NCBI GenBank assembly: GCA_019914995.1
Contig: CM034129.1
Span: 2,369,725 to 2,433,724 of the forward strand
Source: Acanthochlamys bracteata
Taxonomy: Eukaryota; Streptophyta; Magnoliopsida; Pandanales; Velloziaceae
Length of the DNA: 64,000 nucleotides
Direction of reading: 5' to 3'
The translations under genes were made by a program, and so were the position numbers. Below, one piece after another: positions 40,971 through 53,121 of the stretch; the stretch's first letter is position 1; the number at the start of each line of letters is the position of its first letter. The notes under the pieces are model-generated. The model was given only the letters and a program-made list of their open reading frames with translations. It was not told the DNA's origin and did not search any database.

Positions 40971-42026
40971 AATGAACAATTTGAAGGTGCTCCATATAAG
41001 ACCTGCTTTTAACATATTTATGTATTGGGCGGCCTAATTTAGAAATAAAATATTATTTGATTATTTTTGAAATATAAGTAGATACAATGTACGTTAATGG
41101 CAAATGAGTAATACTCAAGTATATATTGTAATAATTGAGTAGTTAAGAAAAATATTTATGTATTTACAAAATTATTGAAATATAAATATTGAACTTTACT
41201 TTTTACTTTATATTTCAAAAAATTATACTTTTTATTTTTCACTTTTACTAAACTTAATTATGAGTATTTAAAGCACACTACTAAATAGTTGATTCTTGTA
41301 CCTTCAATTAAGTCTCTATTGAATTCAATGCGGTCCGAAAACTGCCAAAATCAAATTTCCTCCTGTGCTTTTATTGTTTCCTTCTGTTTCAATTACATCA
41401 TGCTGCTCTTGTTTGCTTCAAAAAGAATTACAGAAAATGCTATGAAAAAGGTTATGCTGATTTCTTTTTTTTTTATTTTTAAACTTCAGTGTTTTCAAAG
41501 TTAAGAAAAGAAATTGATGTCATGGAAGAAATATGCACTACAGCTACTATTTAAGGTGACATTTCTATCTCTTTAAGTAATATAAAACTTCAACCATTTG
41601 GTTTAAAAAAATATATAAACATACTAACTAGGTCCACAAAGGAATCACAAGAACAAATGAAAAGAATAGTTAATATGCAGAAGAATTTAAAGAAATGAAA
41701 AACCAATTTCAGTTTGTGAAAGAGTGGAATAGAATACAAAAAACAGAAAAGGCCAGTAATTTATTGAGAAATAACCCCGCCCAAACCCAATGCTTCTCAA
41801 CACCAACCAACATAATCATGACCATTAATATACATCATGTCCTTGGCCTCTTTGTTCTTAAACTCCTGTACACAGCTTCGTTTGGATACAACAACCACTT
41901 TTTTTTCTCTATACTATTATCATAAAAATAACTAAATCAACAAAATCAAAGAACGAACTCATTTTGTTATTAAACGAGGCAACCACTGCAGCTTCAGTAA
42001 TTTGTATTCTTTTTTTCATTTTTTCT

Positions 42027-44190
42027 CTACTGACAACCGCTGAATTTCGATCTTTGTCCAAATGCTCCAAGCATAGAGCAAGCAACTTCCATCAATTTAC
42101 CTGCATTTTCCAAAACCACGCACAGTTAATATGGATTTTCTTAACACAAAATGTAGACAGAAGAGAAGACGAGCAAAGCCAGCTTGTATAATATGGCATC
42201 TAACGCAACAATGTTCTGGAAACAAAGTTATCAATAAAATTTATTACATAAATACCCCTATATTTTCACTAACCAAAGCAAATCACCACATCTTTTTTTC
42301 TACAACAATAAACAACACCAAAGCAAACCAATGACAGGTTTACCCTTGCAATAAATTCATACTCCCAACGATAAAGACTGCTCACCATAAAACACCACCA
42401 CCGACAACTCTCTTTTCTCTCTCATTTTGAGATTAATTATGAAATAAAAAATTAAATTAAAAAATAAATATTTAAAATAATTTATAAAAATACATAATAA
42501 TAAAACTTTACAATATAAATTTTTATAATTATTATAAAAATTTTGTTAAAAAATATATGAAATTAAAAGTTAAAATGCTTCGGAAAATCAAAGCCAAACG
42601 CGCCCAGGACGCCATCACATGAACTACTCTAATGGCAGCATACCAGAGTCACATGCACTCACTAGTCACTACAAAATTTTAAAAGCAAAACCAAGCAAAC
42701 TCTAATCTCACCCCCGGTAACCGCACCACAAATAATTAATTGTATTATAGATCTTTTACTTGCCGGAGGCGTCAAACAACCACTAACGCCGGCGATCAAC
42801 AACTAGCAATCCCATAGCAATTGAAATAGTTAGATAATGAGCCAATAATTAACTGACCTCGTCGAGGCTTTGGTTTGGAAACGGCAGGACGCCGAGGCGC
42901 AGCAGGAGACATCGCAGCGGCGTTAGTTTCTTCATCAGGCGGGAACAGAACAGCATCGATCCCTTGAACGGAAATCCTTCCGTCGGTATAAATATCAGGA
43001 TCGAACAAATATGCCGAGTTCGGACCTTGCCCGAACTTCACAGACCCGTCGGCTTCTCTCGCCACGACCTTGTGCGGCACCCGCAAAGTGTCGTAGCGTA
43101 CTTTACCGAATCTCCTCACGGCATTGTACATGCTTTCTTCGGTTTGGTACTCTGGTACTAAATGGTAGTAAAGGATTTGTTCCGGCGCTCCTGGCTCGCT
43201 TAGTTGCTCAGCGGTAAGCCGAGCCATAGCTTCGTCGTTCGGAGCGAGAACGGTTAGTACATAACCTTCTGATACAAGCCGGCCCATTTCTGAAGCTAGG
43301 GAAGTTAAGTTAACCATCATGTCGGCGATCTCATTGTAACCGCCGTAGAGAAGAAGTGTGTGAATGAAATCTTTAACCTGGCTCTCGCCGTCGAACCAAT
43401 GCTTACCTGAACCTGGACCGGGGGCTGGGGCCGGAGCGATAGCTGGACCTGGAGCCATTGCGTCGAAGATCGGAAGAGCGGGAGGTGAACCTGCTGGAGC
43501 AGGTGGAGCTGGTTTTTTAAGCCGGTGAGTGCGAGGGTCTACTTCCGGTGCGCCAGTTGGAAGAACGGCAGAGATCGAAGCTAGACTTCGCCTGCGATTG
43601 AAATCTTCCTGCACAGATCTAGGAACAAGTAGTCTTTCTATCCCATGGATAACACCATCCGGCCGGATAACGGCATCGGGATGGATAACAGTTGCGAGCC
43701 CAATTCTTTTGACAGATTCTTTGAACGAAAGATGGAGATGGTCCGCGGCAAGCGTACGGTGTCCAGAAGCCAAAGAAGGCCAAGAATCTGCGGCGATCTT
43801 CGTCGGGATAACATGGTACAAAATCAATGTTTGTAGAGATTTGAGATTTCCTGGTTCAAGCAAGAACCTTTTGAACTCTGGATCAAGCTCACGCTCCAAT
43901 GCTTCATTTCTCGGAGCAAAGATGGTGATGTTATGCTTCCCCACCGCTTCTTCTAATGTTTGTAACAGTAAAGCTTTCTCTACGAGTTCCGCGAGTTCTG
44001 TGTAGTGTGAATCAAGAAGAGCAACAAGAACAGAGTTGGAATTTATCGCTGCGCCGCCGCCTCCTCCAGCCGTTACCGTAGATGGCAATGCAGTACGGGA
44101 AACTGAACTATCTGTTGCCTCCGAAGGAATGGAAAGTAAGAAGAAGGTTAGTAGAAGTTGAATAAGGCCGCCACGGATCGGTGAACCCAT
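42027..44190 (-). CDS. FLA17: Fasciclin-like arabinogalactan protein, FLA17/FLA18 type
   Basis: Two exons, 42858-44190 and 42027-42100, encoding 468 aa. These secreted wall/plasma-membrane glycoproteins act in cell adhesion and wall biosynthesis. The protein starts with a signal peptide (LIQLLLTFFLLSIPSEA), then FAS1 domain 1 (NSVLVALLDSHYTELAELVE, NITIFAPRNEAL, LILYHVIPTK), the family-typical RSVQEDFNRRRSLASISAVL linker, an AG-glycan candidate stretch (APGPAIAPAPAPGPG), and FAS1 domain 2 (VLTVLAPNDEAM, ILYYHLVPEYQTEESMYNAV, FDPDIYTDGRISVQGID). The long first exon alone would end in GQLIIGSLSNYFNC, which fits no relative. The second exon, found 757 nt on after a CTGCATTTTC-type acceptor, restores the family tail GKLMEVACSMLGAFG. 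No GPI signal is seen, as in the FLA15-18 group. Confidence 0.95.
42425..42607. mobile_element. MITE-like fragment inside the FLA intron
   Basis: AT-rich DNA ending in AAAGCCAAACGCGCCC, the complement of the GGGCGCGTTTG end seen on the family B copy at 54544. It lies within the single FLA intron. The left end is not clear. Confidence 0.4.
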
Positions 44191-44565
44191 GGCACGCCGG
44201 GAAGAAGAAGATGAACAGAGAAAAAAGAGTAAAGTTTTTATTCTTCTTCTGTGTTTGTTCTCTATCTAAAGTTCATTCCAAGTTGTTGTTGGAGAACCCG
44301 AAATAATGAACAAACAATTTTTAGGTGAGAAGTAAACGAGTTAGAGGTATATTAATTTATGCCGAAATAATAAAAAGTAACATTAAAAATGGAGGTAAAT
44401 TTTAACAATTTCTAGGGTAGAAAAGAACTAAAAGAACATATAGCAGGGGAATTAATATTCATATTTTTAATAGCAGCGAAAAAATTTTCATTTTTTTAAA
44501 GTAAAGCAGGGTGTCAACTGTCTAAGTGGCTTGCTGCTTTTTGCTTGTTTAAATTGTACCCACTA

Positions 44566-44573
44566 CACGTGGC
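44566..44573 (-). promoter_or_regulatory. G-box / ABRE-like core upstream of FLA
   Basis: The sequence reads GCCACGTG on the minus strand, 376 bases upstream of the FLA start codon. GCCACGTG is a strong bZIP/bHLH site associated with light and abscisic acid responses. It is a single motif, so the functional claim is weak. Confidence 0.4.
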
Positions 44574-44599
44574 AAGGTCGGGACAGGCTGGTGGTGGGT

Positions 44600-47500
44600 C
44601 AACATCTTGTACCAGCGAGTCGTTTGCTACACGGATCCAAAGTTCTTTACTCCGATTGCGATCTAGTAAGCCCAGTAAAATCTTTAACCACGGTTTCGTA
44701 TCTTTAACTAAAATAATTGAATGACTAAACTAAACTACCCTACATGTTGTTGATTTATTGCTGGACTTTGTGTGCTTGTGTTGGAATGTTTTAAAGGTTT
44801 ATAATGGAATTTAGTAGGACATATTTGGTAAGTGAGAAGGTGTTGGACTTTTTAATAGATTCTGACAACATTGATCCCTTTGCTGAGGTAAGAACAAAGA
44901 CCAAACTACCCTTACTCTTAGAAACGAAAGAGAAGTTGCTAAAATGCGGAAAACGAAAATTTTGGGTAATAATAAATTGTAGGCGAGTACTGAGTAGAAC
45001 ACAGCTGTCTCCAGTTTTATTTCTAAAACTAGAAATGTAGGCCTCTATTTGCAAATTGTGTTGTCGGATACGTATCTGTTGGCAATAGTTTTCTATTTGC
45101 ATAAAGATGCATCCAAGTACAATATTGTTAACTGTGCAGCCGACCGACACAACATTTGTTTCGTGTGCCTATATGTTTATTGAATTTGATTGCTTCTAAT
45201 TTATTTGATTTCATATTTGTTAGTACATACGGAAGTAAAGAGAGAATCGACGAAATGTAGGCGACATACCGCCTGCCGGGAAGCCGACAGTCACCTTCGT
45301 CTATCTAGTCAATCTTTCTTTCTCCCTTCTTTTTTTTTTTTTTTTTTTTTTTGAAAAGGAGAGAATTAGGTTAGAGGGCATTGTTATATTGCATTGCTTT
45401 GTTTTGCAATTGTTTAGGGAAGGAATAATAATGTCGAACGAACAGTTTTATGTCTGTTTGTGGCACGTAGGGAAAAGAAGCTGCTGAGATGGGAGTTGGC
45501 AAATGAATCTGGTATCTCACGTTGATGGCAAGCGAAGATGCATCATGCAAAGCTAGCATTCAGTTTTAATAAAAGATTTGAAGCAACCCTTCAGCAAACA
45601 ATACTGCTATTTGACTTCACCAGAACAAAAAGAAGAACAGGATAATCAAGCTCTTTAAGATGTTATTAACAAATCATTCGATCAGATTGGAAAAAGAATA
45701 CCAACTGCCAACTACCGACTTTTTCTAGTTAAATCAGAAACAAGCCAAATCTTTTCACAAAAAAATTACAATACTGTGCATTATATTTACATAAACAAAG
45801 CATCTAACCTTGCTTTGCAGAGTTACTGATATCTACAACAAAGTCAATCCTTCATAACATCATCCATTTTTTCAGTCGACCAAGGACAAATGCAGAATTA
45901 TCCTTGCCTTGCACCAATCTTATACGAGTAACAAACAGGAGAAATTTGAGTGTATACATTGACGTATTATGACAAGAGAAAAGTCTATGTAAGTTACTGT
46001 AGGTGGTTTGAAACTTGCACGTGAAAATCGAGACAAGAGTTGAATAAATACGACTTATTTTAACTTATTAGCTTCCAGACTTTGGAAGTCAACCTTGTTC
46101 TTCAGCAAAGTATTTACCAGATCAGAAACGAAGCATCCATAACCACGCTCTTCCCTGCAATCTCATATACATTGATCTTCCAACCTGAAAAAATACCCTA
46201 ATGTTCAGTAAATTCCAATGAAGCTAATGTATCCAAATATTTTTCCGGAATCTCTTTCAGAAAATAAAACCCTCTCTACTTGCATAAAACAACACATGAA
46301 CAACTTTATCCAAAATGACTACTTACCTGGATAAAAAAGTTAGATATCTATACTATCAATGAGAGAGATGCAGATTACCGTTGGGGAATGTAATTGCAGG
46401 GAAGGTCTGTTCAGAAAATCACTATCTCCTACAATTCAAAAACTCTGCAAATTGATCCTTCTAATTTCAACTTTTAGAGCTCCAGTTGCTCACAATAAAT
46501 TTCAAATGGTAGTTCCATAAAATAAAAGCCATGTTACTCCCACTGTCCCACTCAATAAGGTATATATGATGGAGCAAAGTGTTATTTAAACCCAAGTCTA
46601 GTGCATGTGGATAAAAAACAAGGTCAATGACCAGATGTTTAAGCTACATTACTTCAGAAGCTACGTGAAAACACCTTCCTAAAAGAAATATCCACTTGGA
46701 TGAATTTTGCCAATTATCACAAACATCTATGTGCACAATCCAGATAACTGATGTCTCAAGGTACATACACAGAAGCACCTTCTAATCTTCTACACAGTAC
46801 TTCCAACTCTAGACTCCGATAAAAGTATTAGTTTCAATTTTCAAACAAGAAGAGATGATGGTTATTCTGTTTCAGTATTTTTTGGTGGTTGCAGGGTGAA
46901 CAAACTAGGAAATAAGCCTCATTTACAAAGTATGTTCCTCGATCACACTTTTCAGTTTGAAAGTCCAAGAAACATGCATGAGCAACAACTAGAGAAACCA
47001 CAAAAGTTATAGTACAAAACTAACCGCTAACCGAGTTTAAAGCAGGCAGCTCCAATTATGAGAAGGCACTTGCCTCTAGCATTTGAGATACGTTCACATA
47101 ATAATTCTTAACAGAGCATTATTAGTTCATAAAATTTCCCAAATTTTATCTATGTCACAGAAACTTTTGATTGACTTCGCATTTGATGTCCTTATATTAG
47201 ATAGGCAAGACCAATGTTGTTTAGTTTTCAAATTTTCAGGTGAGCTGAGAGATACCGAAATCCCTTGCCACACTAATTCAAAATGATTAACCAGTAGCAC
47301 AAATCATCATGAAGTTAACAAAACATAATCACAATAGAATCCTTAACCACGACATAGATGAACACCATCATATCGCAGAGATACATCAATGATGCTAATT
47401 GATTCTATCATACAGCCCTTCTAAAGGCAAGAATAGAAAAACCAAAAAATGAATAGGTGCATCAATCAGATTAAGTTGCGTGCACGATAATTAAAAATGC

Positions 47501-48178
47501 TTCTCTGTCCTACATAACTTAGATATCTAGTGAGAATCTGTTACAGCATCACTATTAAGGCAGAAGATATTACCATCAAATCAGAGTTCAGTTCTCTTTT
47601 CATATATTTCCTAACTCAAAACCTTGGACACAGAACCTCCTACTGAACTACTTACATGTCTCATCTTTTGCAACAATCATTGGCACGATTATCTTTTGGA
47701 GCTCCAATCCATCAATATGTCAGATAATGAAACCTCCTTATCAACAACATTGAACAAACAACAAAGTTACGCTTGCTTGAGAATATTACCCCTAAAGCTA
47801 TAAAATATCCAAGTTATATATATGCCTACAGCTAATCCTGACACAAAGTACAAGTAGCATTAGACTTATATGCCTGTTACTTCTACACTCTACAATGAGC
47901 ACTACAGCATCCAAAGCTTTCAACCTATGGACTTGTACAGTTGTAATAACGAACTAGCATGATCACCATAAATAACTAATGATAAGAATAGCATTTCAAA
48001 GGGAGTGCTACCCTTAAAATAAAAAAGCAAAAATAAAAAGAAAAAACAAAAAAACAGCTGTTCAAAAAACATCAAGGTACTTTCCAACGACAGAACAATA
48101 ACTGCATTGGTAATTTAGATAACTTAGAACTCACCATCATGGTCAAGTAATCAAGATACTTGTGAAGTCTAAAATGCT
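44600..48178. other. Interval between FLA and the RING-H2 gene, partly its 3' UTR
   Basis: No supported protein-coding exon. A 23-base poly-T tract lies at 45330-45352. On the minus strand a good donor (GATG/GTGAGT at 48134) just after the RING-H2 stop codon and a good acceptor (TTTTTTCAG/GTTGG, exon from 46184) suggest a 3' UTR intron of about 1.95 kb, with the final untranslated exon running toward about 45600. Confidence 0.4.
45600..46184 (-). other. Possible terminal 3' UTR exon of the RHF2A gene
   Basis: Begins after a polypyrimidine-CAG acceptor at 46184 and has no long reading frame. The matching donor is 45 bases after the RHF2A stop codon. Its 3' border is a guess. Confidence 0.25.
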
Positions 48179-49745
48179 TCAGTTTGGATCTGATGTTGCT
48201 GCTGGTAAATCTGAATGAATGCTACCATTTGCAAGAATTCTTCCAGCGCCATTTGATGTGGAAGGAATACGGGCTCCTGCACTTTCACTTGTGTTCAAAT
48301 GCTCCATCATATGTGAGATTGTGGTTGTTCTAGTATTCCCCTCTCCCCTGACATCAGAACCGAGCATTCCTGTAGAAGGATTACGTGAAAAAAGCCTTTC
48401 CTTCCATCCTCTAGTACTCTTTGAAATGGATTCTTTGTACCTTTAAGGTGGAGGTGCGTGTTAAAAAAATCAGAAAGAATTGTATTGTAAATTCCATGCC
48501 AAGATTATATAACAAGATTCTTAGCATACCTTGACGAAATTGCATTCCATCTAGATTTTAATGTCTCCGAAAAAGATTGCAAGTCTGATGGCCCTGCTCC
48601 AACTTCATTAGCTGCAGTAGGTACTCCAACACTGCTCCATTCAGAAAACAATTAAGTCATGTTTTGCAGGCAAGGTGGATGAAATAAAAAATATGAAGAT
48701 CTCAGCATATTGACAATACCGTCTACGTGGCTGGTCTACATTAGCACGTGTGGCTTCCTCTCCAACAACCAACATAGACCCTTGTAAATCCCCTCCTCTC
48801 TCGGCAGATCTTGATGCAGATCTCATTGAAGAGGAGTCAGCATGCGCTGAGTTATGCGTAAACTGCTGGCGACCCCTTGCTGCTGATCTGTTACGGTGCC
48901 CTTCTCTCGTGCTCATTTGGTGAATTCTACCCATTGCAGCAGCAGCAGCCAAATGGTTGAATATGTGCTCCTCAAGTTCAGCACCATTTTCACCAAGTGG
49001 CAACTGAATGAATATTGGATAAAAGACTTCATCCTTTTCATAGTGTAATTAAATAAGAGATTCCAATTCAACCAACCATCAATATGAAGCTGCACAAATG
49101 TAAGGAACATGTGCACAAACATAAGATACTTACTTGGAACTCAAAATCTCCAAGGATAGGGTGGTGAAACACAGCAGTCCGTTGTTGTGGAGTTGACCTG
49201 ATGGTCCTCTCCTTCTCGACAGCCTCCAGTAGCTCCTGACTGTAAAAACATTCCACCTATTATTGTCTACAGCAGAGTACATAAAATCGTGCAACAGATT
49301 ATACATCAGCTAAACAAAACCTGGTAGGATCCTTGAAGCTGATGGGCTGCCAGCACATTGGGCACTGTGAGCTTCTTTGGCACCTATAGATGATTAAATT
49401 CCATAATTACTATATAAGCAAAAGTGCAGTAAAAAGAGGCAGCTGATAAACAATTATTTAGATACAACATACCATTCAAGTATGCATTGAAGATGAAACT
49501 CGTGCTTACAACTGGTCAACTGAGACATAAACGGCTTAATAAATTCTTACAGGGCAAAGGACATAAAGGAAACAAAACAAAATTTCAACACAAGGGAACA
49601 ACAGATCACGTACTGTAGAAGGATCACTATTGGTGAAACCTTCCAGACATATGCTGCAAGAATCATCGCAAACCTCCTGGATACCACCTTCCATGAAAGT
49701 AGCAGCTGATGAAAGATAGCTTTCAGACTTTGCACTCTCCTCCAT
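48179..49745 (-). CDS. RHF2A: RING-H2 E3 ubiquitin ligase, RHF2A type
   Basis: Seven coding exons: 49614-49745, 49473-49519, 49321-49383, 49134-49239, 48720-49003, 48530-48631 and 48179-48440, encoding 331 aa. In Arabidopsis RHF1A/RHF2A help gametophyte cell cycles by targeting the CDK inhibitor KRP6. The RING-H2 finger is complete: C30-X2-C33-X14-C48-X1-H50-X2-H53-X2-C56-X10-C67-X2-C70. Family blocks before and after it are clear: AATFMEGGIQEVCDDSCSIC, CILEWCQRSSQCPMCWQPIS, SQELLEAVEKERTIR, FHHPILGDFE, LEEHIFNHLAAAAAMGR and, near the end, SFSETLKSRWNAISSRYKES. The start codon lies two bases after a CAG acceptor, so the leader is spliced; the first exon is probably the CT-rich stretch around 50160-50350. 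A 3' UTR intron is also likely. Confidence 0.95.
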
Positions 49746-50159
49746 CCCTGATTTCCAAAACAATTGCAATATTACAAATAGAAGCAGGTACAAACATAAT
49801 GCACACAAAAAGAGAAACACCTAAATCATCAGCAATCCCTGTAAGAGCAACTAAAAATAGCCAAAATCCTCTCTGACAATTAAAACCGCAATGCTTAGAC
49901 CATAAAAATGCCATCTTTATCACACATATCTAAATCATGAATCAAAACATACAATAAAGGATAACAAAGGGCCAATTGCCATTTGGGAGATTGCATAAAT
50001 ACGAGAATTCGCCAAATCCCATGTGCTAACCATACAACGTATTGGTATCTAAACACCAACCAGAGATTGCAAACAAACAGGAGCTCGGCGAAACGCCAAA
50101 TCTAAGCAAATACCCATCGTATTAACCCTACAAATCCCAGAAATTTGTTCTTTAACCTA

Positions 50160-50350
50160 AGACATTATAATTGAACACGAATAACAAACCAATCCGAGAA
50201 GATAAAGCGCGGAAGATGAACGCCAACCACCACCACGGTCACCGCTTCCTCCTTCACAGCTGCAGCCGATCTCCGGGCAGAAAGAGAGATGAAAAATGGG
50301 AGAGACAGAGAAGAGAGAGAGAGAGAAGGAAGGAAGGAAAAATGGATTCT
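50160..50350 (-). other. Probable 5' untranslated exon of the RHF2A gene
   Basis: On the minus strand it contains CTCTCTCTCTCTTCTCTG and CCTTCCTTCC tracts typical of plant leaders, lies about 450 bases upstream of the coding start, and is followed toward the gene by AT-rich intron-like DNA ending in the acceptor GGAAATCAG just before the ATG. Exact ends are not fixed. Confidence 0.4.
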
Positions 50351-50499
50351 TTGCCGCGGGAGGAAGAAGGAACGATTCAGCGGTTATCGAGATGGCAGGT
50401 ATTTGCTGTTGACCTGAAATTAAACAAGAAAAGGAAAGGTTGGATTTTTTGTTTATGGGTTGGTTTCTTTTGGTTGGTGTAGATGTTTCTCTCATGCCA

Positions 50500-52500
50500 C
50501 GTCAGACATATATTATCTTTTTCGGGCCCAGCATATATTTTTCTATTTTTCTTTCAACCAAAATATCTTGCTGGCAATGTTGATTATTGAGTGCGTCTTT
50601 TATTCTTAAAAAATGATTTAAGTAGAATAAATTATTTAAAAATATATTTATTTTTTGAAAGTGAATTATTTAAAACATAAAGATAGGAGGAGCTTAATTT
50701 TGTATTTAATATATTTTGAAAGTTTTTTCAAAATATAATTTTTTAATTATAAAAGTTAAATTTTAGAAGTGAATTTTTTGTTATTAGCAAAACTGAATTA
50801 AATGTTTATGTTATTTTATTTTGAAAGTTAAATGATAAGTAAAATATTTTGCATAAAATTAAATTTAAATATTGATAAACATGCCTAATCAAAACTAAAA
50901 AATAATAATAAATCTTAGTAAATCTAATTTTTTTGTTTATGGACAAGTTTATGACATAAAAAATTTATAAAAAATATTTGAACAACGGGACTGTTAAACG
51001 AACCCCTAGTCACTAATACTGCAAAAAAAGAACATCATAGTATGAGATAATTAATAATCCACCAAATTGTATGAATAATACAAAATATAATTTAAATAAA
51101 TTAGGAAAAACATTGACAAGAATGTACAAACAACAGAGAGAAGCTGCCAAACCAGAAGAGCCTCATAATCACCAAGAGTAATAAAATGCAACAAGTTGCT
51201 TTTCACTGTGTCAGCTTTTTTTCCTTCTAAACAAAAGTAACAACAATACAGTAAAGACTAAAATCTTAAATTTTAGAAAATCACCGTATTCATATGGCAC
51301 AGTACTGAGGCAGAGGCTCTGCTTGCCCTGCTGATCTCTGTTATCTTTTTGTCTTGTGAAAACAAACAACAGAAAGCAAAGCAAAGCAAAGCAACGCCAT
51401 CAGTAGCATCAATGAATTTAATAAATACTTACCTAGAGAAAAACTTTGTCTTCTTTCTTTATTTCTTTATGTGGTTCAAAATCCATTCACCAGTAGTGTG
51501 ATCAGAATAAAACATTTTACAGACATGCAGAAAAAGCAGACCAGAAACATTTTTACATGGTGATGATCAAAACAAATTATATAATAAATGGTGATTTCTT
51601 TTTCTTCTTTCTTTCTTTTCAGGAGATTTTTTTTATAACACCAGATGAATAGGACGTAGCAAATTAATTCGGCAATCTTCTCCCCTGCATTCATGAATCA
51701 ATGAATGAACGAAAGATGAATAAATCATCTATCCAGTGGTGACCCAGAATTCACAGAGCTCCCCATGTTCTTCGTACCACATGGTCTCTGCTCACTTATT
51801 AAACAAGTTGGCTTAAAATTGCATTATTTCAAGTTCATAAACATTCTCCTGTTCAAAATCAAACTTATTGCAGAGCAATATATCTTGGACAAAGCATGAA
51901 ATATTCTATAGAAAATTTCTAAAGAAGAGAATATAGAATACATGAGAAATATGGAAGTACAGTGAGAGTGACTGAAAAAAAAAAAAAAAAAAAAAAAAAC
52001 AACCCCTCCTCAGCTCCCGCATATCATTGTTCATTGACAAACACCCAAATTAATATATAACACACATTCATTCAGTATCCAGAAATTTCATGGATACGGA
52101 AAATTCATATTTTAACCTTTCAATCAAACTCATCCAGCACCAAGAAAACACTATTATGTCATTCAGGAGCTCTTCGAATAATTAAAATATAATACAAAGT
52201 AAAAGTTTAAACTATTAACATGGCTACGCAATCAATGTTTAATCTTAAAACACTTTTTTTTTTATATGCACAGCAATCCACATTGATCATGTAACGCACA
52301 AACAAGTAAACAAACAAAGAACAATTCAAAACTAATCATGATTAGTAAGTTTGTTTAATCGCTTAGAATTTTTTCTCAAGACCACGCAAAAGAAGATTAT
52401 GAAACCCTCTGAAACAGTGATCAACAAACAACAGCTTTGAATTTGAATTTCTCATGTTGAACGAAGAAGAAATGGAATTGGAATTGGAATTAGCATTCCG
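50500..52500. other. AT-rich intergenic DNA
   Basis: No coding exon. The part 50590-50890 looks like a decayed MITE-like sequence. A perfect run of 25 A occurs at 51975-51999. The last few hundred bases before 52526 probably hold the 3' UTR of the Cys-rich gene. Confidence 0.5.
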
Positions 52501-52501
52501 G

Positions 52502-52522
52502 TAGGGTTAGGGTTTTTTATGC
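52502..52522. promoter_or_regulatory. Telo-box-like sequence in a 3' UTR
   Basis: GTAGGGTTAGGGTTTTTT reads as AAAAAACCCTAACCCTAC on the minus strand, directly after the stop codon of the Cys-rich gene. Telo boxes usually lie in promoters of translation-related genes; a 3' position is unusual. Confidence 0.4.
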
Positions 52523-52525
52523 TTT

Positions 52526-53071
52526 TCAAAGAGTAAAGGGTTCATCACGCTGAGAAGGGCTACGCCAGAAACCGGTACCGTAAAACCGGGCCAACATCTC
52601 CTTCTCAATCTCCGCAATCTCCGGCGCTTGTTGTCGAACAGCAACCAACAGATCAATCTCCGATGAAATCGACGACGGAGCGTGGCTCGATGAATCATCA
52701 TCTTCATCAATTAATCCAAACCGTTTCTTCTTTAATCCTGACGAACCGGCGGAAGACGAAGCATTAGCGCGTTTCTTACGGCGGCGTTTGACGACGGCAC
52801 GGTGGCAGAGGCCGGCGGGAAGACGGACGAACGTTAGAACCAGGAGGTTGAGAAGACCGCAAGGGCAGCAACAGATCACGGCAGCGCACTCGGCTGTTGT
52901 ACCGCCCGCCAGTTCTGCGCAACTTGCGCTGGCACGCGGCGATTCTGGAACGACGACGGCCGTCGGACGGCGAGATAACGACGATGGCGACAGTGATGGT
53001 GATGATGACGTCATCCTGATTGCCGTTGTTTTTGTGATTATAGATTTCTCCGCCGGCGCCTTTATCGCCAT
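52526..53071 (-). CDS. Cys-rich plant protein of unknown function
   Basis: An intronless 181-aa frame starting at the ATG at 53071; the frame upstream has no other ATG before a stop. The centre carries a striking block, SCAELAGGTTAECAAVICCC followed by PCGLLNLLVLTFVRLPAG, with six Cys and a hydrophobic segment of about 15 residues, then a basic KRRRKKR cluster. I recall this CAE-AGGTTAECAAV-CCCPCG block from several short plant proteins without known function. The C-terminus has an acidic stretch (IDEDDD) and an EIEKEMLARFYGTGFWRSPS ending that also looks conserved. The Cys block next to hydrophobic and basic residues could be S-acylated and hold the protein at a membrane; this is inference. 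The DNA is more GC-rich than its surroundings, as expected for a real gene. Confidence 0.8.
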   Translation of the reverse strand: MAIKAPAEKSIITKTTAIRMTSSSPSLSPSSLSRRPTAVVVPESPRASASCAELAGGTTAECAAVICCCPCGLLNLLVLTFVRLPAGLCHRAVVKRRRKKRANASSSAGSSGLKKKRFGLIDEDDDSSSHAPSSISSEIDLLVAVRQQAPEIAEIEKEMLARFYGTGFWRSPSQRDEPFTL

Positions 53072-53112
53072 CCCGGCGATGCCAGGCAATCGATCAAGTG
53101 TTAGCTTGTCAT

Positions 53113-53121
53113 TCCATGGTT
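53113..53121 (-). other. Minimal upstream ORF (Met-Glu-stop)
   Basis: ATGGAATGA lies about 42 bases before the start codon of the Cys-rich gene in good context (ACCATGG). If the leader includes it, translation could be dampened. Confidence 0.35.

Noticed and set aside
44804-45040. Plus-strand 78-codon frame beginning MEFSRTYL
   Set aside because: No recognised family, no splice or promoter context, and overlapped by equal-length frames on the other strand.
51975-51999. Poly(A) run as the tail of a retroposed gene or SINE
   Set aside because: No gene-like or tRNA-like sequence precedes it on either strand and no flanking duplication was seen.
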